From Gracilimonas sp. (lineage in GTDB: Bacteria > Bacteroidota > Rhodothermia > Balneolales > Balneolaceae), in the NCBI GenBank assembly GCA_022450045.1, contig JAKURD010000002.1:1-64000 (forward strand): DNA of 64,000 nucleotides. The letters run 5' to 3'. Positions 1 through 6,915 of this stretch are shown here, piece by piece. Within the stretch, counting starts at the first letter, position 1, and each line of letters begins with the position of its first letter. A model generated the notes under the pieces. It did not search any database, had not been told where the DNA came from, and worked only from the letters and a program-made list of their open reading frames with translations. The position numbers were made by a program, and so were the translations under genes.

Positions 1-140
1 ACCTCCATCAGGTGCAGGTTCTGCGGGGATTCTCCCACAGGTTTATAGTAGAGGCTGCTACGGCTCACAGTCAACAGATCGGTCTGCCGACGAATGCTCA
101 ATCGGTGAGCTGAATCAACAAGGGCTTTACGCTGGCTCAT
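1..140 (-). CDS. IS3-family transposase OrfB, N-terminal fragment (partial)
   Basis: My translation of the minus strand from ATG 140-138 gives an open frame beginning [20 protein letters not shown] and continuing past the window edge. The SRSSLYYKP segment is typical of the start of IS3 OrfB (HTH_21 region before the rve integrase domain). The start overlaps the OrfA stop as ATGA, which places OrfB in the -1 frame relative to OrfA. The frame is also open from the upstream A-run, so the functional product is probably an OrfAB fusion made by frameshifting. The DDE catalytic residues are outside the window. Confidence 0.75.
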   Translation of the reverse strand, partial: MSQRKALVDSAHRLSIRRQTDLLTVSRSSLYYKPVGESPQNLHLME

Positions 141-451
141 AGTCCGGTTTTGGTTAAGCTTTTTTTTAAAAAGTCATTCTCCACTTTCAGCTGCCCGATT
201 TGGCTGTACAAGCCATCAACGTTCACCGCAGGCTCTGCATCGCCGCTGCACACACCCTCAAAGGCCCGGTCGGCGTTGTCCAAAAACTCACGTTTCCACT
301 TAGAGATTTGATTGGGGTGAACTTCAAAGCGAGTGGCCAATTCAGCCAGACTTTGACGTTCCTTTAGGGCCTCTATAGCAACAGTAGCCTTAAATTTAGC
401 AGTAAATTTTCGTCGTGTTCGTTTCATTGATTTTCTATTTGTTCGTTGCAA
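137..451 (-). CDS. IS3-family transposase OrfA (helix-turn-helix)
   Basis: A 104-residue protein of normal OrfA size. It has a basic N-terminus ([17 protein letters not shown]), an HTH_Tnp_1/IS3 OrfA helix-turn-helix around residues 30-55 ([19 protein letters not shown]) and a C-terminal leucine-zipper-like helix ([19 protein letters not shown]). OrfA binds the terminal repeats and as OrfAB forms the transposase. Codons near its end contain A8 on the coding strand, a classic -1 slippage site. It has no visible damage, so the element may be active if OrfB is intact outside the window. Confidence 0.88.
   Translation of the reverse strand: MQRTNRKSMKRTRRKFTAKFKATVAIEALKERQSLAELATRFEVHPNQISKWKREFLDNADRAFEGVCSGDAEPAVNVDGLYSQIGQLKVENDFLKKSLTKTGL
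158..174 (-). promoter_or_regulatory. Probable -1 programmed frameshift site in the transposase
   Basis: The coding strand reads TTT TTA AAA AAA AGC in the OrfA frame, which contains the slippery heptamer A AAA AAA followed by G. Slipping back one base gives AAG CTT AAC CAA AAC CGG ACT ATG AGC, which is open and joins OrfB directly. IS3 elements are known to make OrfAB this way. A downstream stimulatory structure was not established. Confidence 0.6.
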
Positions 452-489
452 TATACAAACTTAACCAATGGTCCGATTTTTGGGGAGTA

Positions 490-918
490 TTACAAGATCA
501 GTATTGCACCTATTAAACAGGGCATTCCCCAGTAAAGAAATGCCCGGGCTAAGGCTGACCACCCGGCTGGTCCGTACTCAAATAAATGGGACCCTGTAGC
601 CATTAGAAGTCCAACGTACGACCATGAAATCCACATATAATGATGCTCCAGCCAGTTTTTATGTTTGTCCCGGCGAAGTGGAAAATAAATGGCCAATGCT
701 AAGGTTCCTCCGCTTATCATTGACATTATGTGAAATGGGCCAAATCCTCCAAAGAGGTCAAATATTGCAAAAGAAGTGAGGATGAGCCCGCTCATTGAAC
801 TGGCATAGATCCAGCCTATAAACTTGTGTATTTTGGTTCCCTTAGTAGTGGCTATATTAACTGCACCTGAAATAAGAGCAATGGCACCAAGAAAAGTGTG
901 GAAAGAAACCATAAGCAC
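490..918 (-). pseudogene. DUF2306-family membrane protein, C-terminus truncated by the IS
   Basis: A 142-residue membrane protein with about four transmembrane helices. The N-terminus (HTFLGAIALISGAVNIATTKGTKIHKFIGWIY) with two His residues, HIMS in the middle and the LEHHYMWISWSYVGLL segment resemble DUF2306 proteins, whose function is not established. Either ATG near 918 or 912 could be the start. The last codons run into the IS3 terminal repeat: the TAA stop at 492-490 is formed from IS sequence (TGTAA). The natural C-terminus is therefore missing, probably a few to some tens of residues, and it is uncertain whether the product still works. Confidence 0.65.
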
Positions 919-1044
919 AACTTTATTATAACTTGTTTCGGGAACGCTTGAATATGTTCCAAGTTTCTATTTTGTTTGAACTGGGTATTTGACTGAAATT
1001 CAATAAAATTTTGTCTTATACAGACATTCTGCGCTGTAGCAAAT

Positions 1045-1761
1045 CTACTTTGAAGGCCCGGCTTGAATCTCTGCCAGCTTACTCATGGCACGGTCTTTCA
1101 GATTGTTAAATTGATCTTCAGGAATATGTCCGGCCGTGAACTGATGATACAGCCATACGATATAGGTCGCCATTACATCTTCATAGCAATAGTGCTCGAT
1201 CAGCCCCAGCTCGCTGCGTTTGTACATTGCGTACACTTCATTTCCCTCGCCGGTTTGTTTAAAGGGAATTCCGATCAGTTGTCCCAGATGTTTAAGTTTG
1301 GGCCATGAGCTTGCCCCGTAGTTACTGAATTCATCCACAAGATCTATATTATGTTTACTGTATCGGTAACGGATATCATAATCATTCATGCGAATCGGCA
1401 TCTGTAATCCGTGCTTCATGGCACGATAAGTGAGCACTGGAATGTCAAAACCTTTACCGTTGTGATGAATTAACCCAAAGTCCTTGTAGGTGCCAATAGC
1501 ATCAAAGATCTTGACCAGGCCTTCTTTCTCATTCTCTCCGCTCCAAGTGATCTTCTGCCTGGGTCCTCCGGTATTCTCGATCCACAGCCCCACCCATGAA
1601 ACCATACGGTGATACATGGGAGGAAGAAATCCGGAGGCGTTACGAGCGAGTTCCTCACTTGCTTTCTCAAGCAGTAATTCTTCATCCGATTCCCAGTCAT
1701 TCAAGATCCGGCGAATGAAATCAATATCAGGAATGGTCTCTAAATCAAAAATAAAAAACAT
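1045..1761 (-). CDS. Predicted 3'-5' exonuclease, PolB-exonuclease-like (DNA_pol_B_exo2)
   Basis: A 238-residue stand-alone exonuclease domain, full length for this family. Exo I is FDLETIPD at residues 5-12 (D6, E8), Exo II is in HHNGKGFDIPVL, and Exo III is YCYEDV, which has the Y-x-x-x-D spacing of DEDDy enzymes. Such proteins resemble the proofreading domain of family B polymerases without a polymerase domain. The substrate (DNA or RNA end trimming) is not known. It sits alone, separated from the asparaginase gene by a repeat-word hairpin. Confidence 0.85.
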   Translation of the reverse strand: MFFIFDLETIPDIDFIRRILNDWESDEELLLEKASEELARNASGFLPPMYHRMVSWVGLWIENTGGPRQKITWSGENEKEGLVKIFDAIGTYKDFGLIHHNGKGFDIPVLTYRAMKHGLQMPIRMNDYDIRYRYSKHNIDLVDEFSNYGASSWPKLKHLGQLIGIPFKQTGEGNEVYAMYKRSELGLIEHYCYEDVMATYIVWLYHQFTAGHIPEDQFNNLKDRAMSKLAEIQAGPSK

Positions 1762-1767
1762 CTTATT

Positions 1768-1845
1768 AGGTGCAAGGTTTTAGGTTCAAGGTGCAAGTGT
1801 TAGGCTCAAAACTACTTGAACCTTGTACCTTTCTTCTTGAACCTG
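1768..1845. repeat. Intergenic word-repeat hairpin (AGGTTCAAGGTGCAAG type)
   Basis: The gap between the exonuclease and asparaginase genes contains the words AGGTGCAAGG and AGGTTCAAGGTGCAAG, followed by their approximate reverse complement CTTGAACCTTGTACCT and then CTTGAACCTG. The two arms can fold into a long imperfect hairpin. No open frame or T-run terminator is seen. It resembles other intergenic word hairpins in this window in design, though not in sequence. Confidence 0.55.
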
Positions 1846-1846
1846 T

Positions 1847-2836
1847 TTAAAGTTCCCCGACAATGGACTGTTGGAATAACTCCTCAATATCGGTTTTGGA
1901 TTCGTAATGTGCCAATAAAAACATGAGTTTGGTGAGGGCGGCTTCAAGCGTCATATCATTTCCGCCAATTGCCCCATGCTTTAAGGCGGCCCGGCCGGCT
2001 GTATATTGGGTGAGGTCAACTGAATCAAAATCGGCCTGGGATACAATGGCTATAATCACATTATTTTCGCGGCATTTATCCAGAAAAGGGAGTAAGCTGT
2101 TTTTCCCTTTTATACAGAAATTCCCGCTTCCAAATGCCCGAAGTATCACGGCCCGGATCTTATTGAGGTTCAATCCATCCAATAGCTCAGGATTTAAGTT
2201 GGGGTGAGCTGTAAGCACAAAAACTTCATCTGAATAAGTTGCCTTATTCTCAAACTTTCCAGAACCAAATTGCTCGAACACCCGGGTTTCAATCTGAATT
2301 CCGATATCAGCTAAGGGAGAAAAATTAGGAGAACCAAACGCATCAAAATCTCCGATACTCATTTTGGTAGCACGATTCCCTCGATAGAGCGCATCATTAA
2401 AGCAAATTCCAACTTCTTTGAAACCCATGGTGGCGAGCTCAATGGCATTCACCAAATTGCGGCGGGCATCACTGCGAATGGTACTCATAGGAAGCTGGCT
2501 GCCTGTAAATATAACCGGTTTCTCCAGATGCTGCAGTCCAAAACTAAGTGCGGAAGCAGAATAAGCCATTGTATCGGTTCCATGCAGGATCACAAACCCG
2601 TCATAGGTATCATATTTATCTTCTATACACCCGGCAAGCTGCATCCAGTGGGAGGCATTCAGGTCGGAACTGTCCTCAAAGAATAGAGGAAATGTAGTGA
2701 TCTCAGCAATTTCACTCAGCTCGGGAATTTCTTCATAAAGCACCTTTGACCATGATTCAGGATCAAGTTCAACTCCGGCTCCTTTGGCATTCATGGCAAT
2801 GGTTCCCCCGGTTTGGATCAGTAATATTTTTTTCAT
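1847..2836 (-). CDS. L-asparaginase (asparaginase/glutaminase family)
   Basis: Hydrolyses L-asparagine to aspartate and ammonia. The 329-residue length is typical. Signature 1 is QTGGTIAMN (residues 8-16, nucleophile T12) and signature 2 is LHGTDTMAYSAS (residues 84-95, T87-D88). No signal peptide is present, so it is probably a cytoplasmic type I enzyme (AnsA-like), for amino-acid catabolism. A start at ATG 2836 gives MKKILLIQTGG with the active-site loop immediately after the first strand, as usual. Neighbouring genes give no pathway context. Confidence 0.92.
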   Translation of the reverse strand: MKKILLIQTGGTIAMNAKGAGVELDPESWSKVLYEEIPELSEIAEITTFPLFFEDSSDLNASHWMQLAGCIEDKYDTYDGFVILHGTDTMAYSASALSFGLQHLEKPVIFTGSQLPMSTIRSDARRNLVNAIELATMGFKEVGICFNDALYRGNRATKMSIGDFDAFGSPNFSPLADIGIQIETRVFEQFGSGKFENKATYSDEVFVLTAHPNLNPELLDGLNLNKIRAVILRAFGSGNFCIKGKNSLLPFLDKCRENNVIIAIVSQADFDSVDLTQYTAGRAALKHGAIGGNDMTLEAALTKLMFLLAHYESKTDIEELFQQSIVGEL

Positions 2837-3107
2837 GTTGATTTATTCGTGCTTCCGATTATTTTATTTCTTCACATTCTATTCAAGAAGAATGGGTACT
2901 GTTCATTGAATTTATGGATCAAGCTTAGTTATTCGTTATTGGGAAATGGTTGTTTGGAAGATTCATCATCTCCAATAAACACTTAAACAGTAACTAACTA
3001 AAGCATTCAGAAGTTAAAATCTGTTTTCAATTAAACCCACTTAAATATTTACTGCAAGACAATAGGGTCCAAAGCAGTCATAAAAGTGTAACAAAAAGGA
3101 GTCTCCT

Positions 3108-5228
3108 ATGAAAGTTTATGATCCCACCCGTATCAGAAATGTTGTTCTGTTGGGCCATTCCGGCTCCGGAAAAACAACGTTGGCTGAAACAATGCTGTTC
3201 GAAGCCGGAGCCATTAACCGACGAGGTTCGGTAGAAGAAAAAAATACCGTCTCTGATTATCATCTCCTGGAGAAAGAGAAGGGAAAATCGATCCATTCGT
3301 CTTTTATGAATCTGGACTGGCGCGGACATAAGATCAATTTGATTGATACACCCGGCACTTCGGATTATATTGGTGAAGTAGCAGGAGCTGTACGGATAGC
3401 CGATACCGCTATTTTTGTGTTGAACAGTGAGCAGGGAGTTGAGACAGCAACGAACTCGTTATGGAAATATGTGCAGAAATATTCTGTGCCTTCCATGTTT
3501 GTGGTGAATAAACTGGATACCGATCAGTCAGACTTTTGGAAAACAGTGAATGAAGCTCGTGAGCAATTTGGTCGTGAAGTGACCGTAGTTCAATTTCCAT
3601 ACAGTGAAGGACAGGACTTTCATGCGATCATCGATGTACTCAGAATGACCATGTACGAATTTCCTGAAAAAGGAGGAAAGCCGGATAAATTGCCAATTCC
3701 GGATTCAATGAAACCACAGGCTGAAAAATTACACTGGGAACTGGTGGAAACCATTGCGGAAAATGATGAAACCCTGATGGATATCTATTTTGATCAGGGA
3801 GAACTGGATGAAGAGCAGATGGAAAAAGGGTTACATATCTCATTGGTAAATGGGCAGATCTTTCCACTGTTTTGTTCCACAGCATCAAAAAATATGGGAA
3901 CCGGACGTGTTATGGGCTTTCTTGATGATGTAGCTCCGAATCCACTGCAGGGAAATCCTCCAAGAACGGAAGAAGGCGAAGAATATACCCTTGATCCGGA
4001 TGGAAAACCGGTCATGTTTTTGTTCAAGACTTATTCAGAGTCTCATGTTGGAGATCTGATCTATTTTAAAGTGTATAGCGGCAGCATTCGTCCCGGCATG
4101 GATCTTGTAAACAGCTCCAATTCTTCATCGGTTAGGTTGGGAAGCCTGTTCTTATCGGAGGGGCAAAAGCGTATTGAGACCAATGAAATAAGAACCGGTG
4201 ATATAGGTGCCGTAGTTAAATTGAAAGATGGTGAGGTGAATGATACCCTTCATGAGAAAGGCCATGATATCAAACTTCAAGGGATTGAGTTTCCTCCGAC
4301 CACCATCCGCACTGCGGTGAAGCTGAAGAGAGAAGGCGATGAGGACAAACTTGGTCATGCACTCCATCAAATTCATCGGGAAGATCCCTCGGTGGTTATA
4401 GAACACAGTCAGGAATTGCGACAGGTGATCCTTCACGGACAAGGTGAAGAACATTTGGCAGTAATAGAAGATCAGCTGAAGAACAGGTTTAAATTGGATG
4501 TGGAATTTGTTACCCCGAAAATTCCTTATCGGGAAACCATTACTAAAGCAGTAAGGGCTCAATACAAACATAAAAAACAATCGGGTGGGGCAGGTCAGTT
4601 TGCTGAAGTTCAGCTTTTGATAGAACCCTACACCGAGGGGATGTCGACTCCTGACGATCTGAAAGTTCGGGATGTGCAGGAGCACGATCTGCCCTGGGGC
4701 GGAAAGCTGGTGTTCCAGAATTGTATAGTGGGCGGGGTGATCGATAATCGCTTTATGCCGGCCATTTTAAAGGGAGTGATGGAGAAAATGGAAAATGGAC
4801 CAATGAGCGGGTGCAGGGCACGGGATATCCGGATTTCCGTTTATGATGGTTCTATGCATTCCGTTGATTCCAATGAAGCCGCTTTTAAAACGGCAGCTTT
4901 AATGGCTTTCAGGGATGGTTTTATGAAAGCAAATCCCCAGCTTATGGAGCCGGTGTATGAAATTGAGGTCAATGTGCCGGCGAGTTACATGGGGGATGTT
5001 ATGAGCGACCTTAGCAGTCGTCGCGGCCAAATTCAGGGCATGGAAGGCGAAGGTTCCATTCAAAAAATAAAAGCTCATGTGCCGCTGGAAGAACTGGACC
5101 ATTATTCAACGCGGCTCAAATCGATGACTCAGGGAAGCGCCACATATACTCGCAAGTTTTCTCATTATGCACAAGTTCCCCATGATGTTCAGGAGCGAGT
5201 GGTGAAGGAGAATTTGCAGGAAGCTTAA
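3108..5228 (+). CDS. Elongation factor G-like GTPase (second EF-G paralogue)
   Basis: A 706-residue five-domain EF-G-type GTPase. G1 is GHSGSGKT (residues 16-23) rather than the AHIDAGKT form of canonical EF-G, G3 is DTPG and G4 is NKLD. In the switch I region the usual RGIT is replaced by KGKS. Domain IV and V segments are recognisable (QSGGAGQFAEV, GGVIDNRFMPAILKG, SRRGQIQGM). These changes place it in the EF-G-like paralogue group rather than the main translocase, whose gene normally lies with rpsL/rpsG/tuf. The role of this paralogue is uncertain. An AAGGAG Shine-Dalgarno precedes the ATG and lies in a small GGAG/CTCC palindrome. Confidence 0.88.
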   Translation: MKVYDPTRIRNVVLLGHSGSGKTTLAETMLFEAGAINRRGSVEEKNTVSDYHLLEKEKGKSIHSSFMNLDWRGHKINLIDTPGTSDYIGEVAGAVRIADTAIFVLNSEQGVETATNSLWKYVQKYSVPSMFVVNKLDTDQSDFWKTVNEAREQFGREVTVVQFPYSEGQDFHAIIDVLRMTMYEFPEKGGKPDKLPIPDSMKPQAEKLHWELVETIAENDETLMDIYFDQGELDEEQMEKGLHISLVNGQIFPLFCSTASKNMGTGRVMGFLDDVAPNPLQGNPPRTEEGEEYTLDPDGKPVMFLFKTYSESHVGDLIYFKVYSGSIRPGMDLVNSSNSSSVRLGSLFLSEGQKRIETNEIRTGDIGAVVKLKDGEVNDTLHEKGHDIKLQGIEFPPTTIRTAVKLKREGDEDKLGHALHQIHREDPSVVIEHSQELRQVILHGQGEEHLAVIEDQLKNRFKLDVEFVTPKIPYRETITKAVRAQYKHKKQSGGAGQFAEVQLLIEPYTEGMSTPDDLKVRDVQEHDLPWGGKLVFQNCIVGGVIDNRFMPAILKGVMEKMENGPMSGCRARDIRISVYDGSMHSVDSNEAAFKTAALMAFRDGFMKANPQLMEPVYEIEVNVPASYMGDVMSDLSSRRGQIQGMEGEGSIQKIKAHVPLEELDHYSTRLKSMTQGSATYTRKFSHYAQVPHDVQERVVKENLQEA

Positions 5229-5331
5229 GAACATCGAACATCGAACATCGAACAAACAACAACGAAGAGGGAACGTATCATGGCTCTCTGAGCCGTGTGT
5301 AGATCGAATGCCGGCGAGTACCTCCGGCCTA
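5229..5331. repeat. Short tandem repeat (GAACATC)3 and two small hairpins
   Basis: Immediately after the EF-G-like stop, GAACATC is repeated three times (5229-5253) and followed by related words. Next come the hairpin GGCTC-TCT-GAGCC (5282-5294) and a GCCGG...CCGGC stem (5312-5330). Neither hairpin has a T-run, so a classical terminator is not shown. The remainder to 5447 holds nothing else I recognise. Confidence 0.5.
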
Positions 5332-5447
5332 ATAATGAAGTTGAATTAGATACCTAACAATATTTAACGTTCATCATTCCTCAAAGATAATTCTGTAGTT
5401 TGTACCTTTCGTAATAACCATATTGATCTTAGGACAGATTTTCAGCG

Positions 5448-6350
5448 ATGAGCACATCCCGATATAAAGGAACATCAAGCACAGGAATATTAATAATGGC
5501 CCATGGCGGCGGTACCACCTGGAACTCTATGGTAAAAGAAGCTGCCAAACCGCTGATGGAAAATTATCCTATCGAGTTTGCATGGGGAATGGCAAACTTC
5601 GTTTCCCTCCAGAAAGCCGTTCACAAACTGGAAGCTGAAAAAGCAGATCGAATAATTGTGATACCACTTTTCATATCAAAGCATAGCCCCATTCTAAGGC
5701 AGGCTGAGTTTTTGTTGGGTTTACGCGATGAACTTGCTGATGCACCCATGCCGGTGATGCATTACACCGATGAGTTTGTGGAGATGTCTGGAATCGAATT
5801 GGATGAATCTCATAAAATGCACAACATGCTGTTTCCGCCCACTCTTAATCCGATCAAAATAAATACGCCTGTTCAATTCACCGATGCCCTGGATGATCAT
5901 CCGATAGTGGCAGCTATTTTAAGAGACCGGATTCTGGCACTCAGTGAAGATCCTAACGCTGAAACAGTGGTGCTTGCAGCGCATGGCCCCAATGGCGAGG
6001 AAGATAATACGGGATGGGTGAAAAGTATGGAATCACTGGCGGCTCAGATTCAGCAATGGCAAAACGAGGAGGGGCTAAGTACCTTCAGAAATATTCTTTC
6101 GCTTACTGTTAGGGATGATGCTCCAAAGCCTATTCATGAGCAGGCCAAACAGCATCTTAGGGCGCTGGTTCGGCAGGGAAATAGTTCCGGTAATGTGATC
6201 GTAATTCCTGTATTTTTGTCACCGGGCGGAAGGGAAAAATCCGTAGCACAACGGCTGGAGGGATTAAACTTTAAATGGAGTGGAGATACCCTTTTACCTG
6301 ATGACCGGCTTCGTGATTTTTTGACTATGAGTGTTGAAAGGAGCCTCTAA
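5448..6350 (+). CDS. Double CbiX-domain protein (sirohydrochlorin chelatase-like)
   Basis: A 300-residue protein with two CbiX-like halves. The N-terminal half starts ILIMAHGGGTTWNSMV with the metal-binding type His in AHGGG, followed by RIIVIPLFISKHSPI. The second half starts VVLAAHGPNGEEDNTGWV. Family members insert Fe, Co or Ni into sirohydrochlorin, with two His residues as general base and metal ligand. No siroheme or cobalamin genes are adjacent, and the intervening segment (LFPPTLNPIKIN) is unusual, so the substrate is an open question. It converges with the broken GNAT gene 13 bp downstream. Confidence 0.7.
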   Translation: MSTSRYKGTSSTGILIMAHGGGTTWNSMVKEAAKPLMENYPIEFAWGMANFVSLQKAVHKLEAEKADRIIVIPLFISKHSPILRQAEFLLGLRDELADAPMPVMHYTDEFVEMSGIELDESHKMHNMLFPPTLNPIKINTPVQFTDALDDHPIVAAILRDRILALSEDPNAETVVLAAHGPNGEEDNTGWVKSMESLAAQIQQWQNEEGLSTFRNILSLTVRDDAPKPIHEQAKQHLRALVRQGNSSGNVIVIPVFLSPGGREKSVAQRLEGLNFKWSGDTLLPDDRLRDFLTMSVERSL

Positions 6351-6363
6351 GGCCACTAAAAAC

Positions 6364-6906
6364 CTATTCAAAAAAAGCGTTGGGATATACCACTTCCCCA
6401 CTGATTTCAGATAAACTCCCCGGGAATAATTCTAAAGCCATACAATTTTCTGAAGGGGCTTCAAAAGGAAAACTGATCCCAAAAGTATAGGCCGGCTTGT
6501 ACCCAAATTTCGGATAGTAATCTTGATGCCCGAGTAACACTACAGAGGTAAATCCCATGCTTTTAGCTTGAAGATGGGCAGCTTTGATCAATTTTCCGCC
6601 TATGCCTTTATTCTAAAATTCAGGCAATACGCTTACGGGAGCTAAGGCCAGTGAGTCAAATTCTTTTTCTTTATTTTTGATCTTAACTTTGGTGAGCAGG
6701 ATGTAACCGACAATTTTCTCATTATGTTCAGCAACCATGGAAAGCTGGGAGATGAAAGCATCGGAATTTCGAAGGTTCTTAACAAGCCGGTGTTCATTCC
6801 CGTCACTGTGTTCAGCCGAAGCAAAAGCGTGCTGAATGAGGCTTTCAACGGGTTCATAGTCAGCAGGCTTTTCTTTTCGTATGGTTAACGAAAGTTTTTC
6901 AGGCAT
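6364..6906 (-). pseudogene. GNAT N-acetyltransferase interrupted by one in-frame amber codon
   Basis: Two pieces lie in the same reading frame: 6906-6613 (97 residues, MPEKLSLTIRKEKPADYE to VSVLPEF) and the continuation beginning NKGIGGKLIKAAHLQAKSMGF. They are separated only by TAG. GNAT acetyl-CoA motif A normally reads VLPEFQNKGIG, so the TAG sits exactly where CAG (Gln) is expected, a single C-to-T change. The joined product of 180 residues has normal YhbS-like GNAT length and ends FPGSLSEISGEVVYPNAFFE. Loss of the whole acetyl-CoA-binding half would inactivate it unless the codon is suppressed or is a sequencing error. Confidence 0.85.
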
Positions 6907-6915
6907 ACCACACCA

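Larger units (their letters stand above)
1..494 (-). mobile_element. IS3-family insertion sequence, left-end portion (runs off the window)
   Basis: Two overlapping transposase frames read toward position 1. The outer end lies at about 494, where the minus strand begins TGTAATACTCCCCAAAAATC. A TG start followed by a C-rich block and GGACC is the usual form of terminal repeats in the IS3/IS150 group. Only this end is present; the rest of OrfB and the other terminal repeat lie outside the window, so target duplication cannot be checked. The end falls inside the 3' part of a DUF2306 gene, so insertion probably disrupted that gene. Confidence 0.8.

Noticed and set aside
3090..3110. RBS-sequestering hairpin AGGAG/CTCCT before the EF-G-like gene
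   Set aside because: The arms are separated by one base, so an RNA hairpin cannot form; only a short palindrome is present.
4152..4685. A 177-codon minus-strand open frame inside the EF-G-like gene
   Set aside because: Lies entirely antisense to a strongly conserved gene and its translation resembles no family.
5363..5380. A further terminus of the TIR family (TTTAACGTTCATC)
   Set aside because: Only the TTAACGT core matches; no partner end or internal homology nearby.
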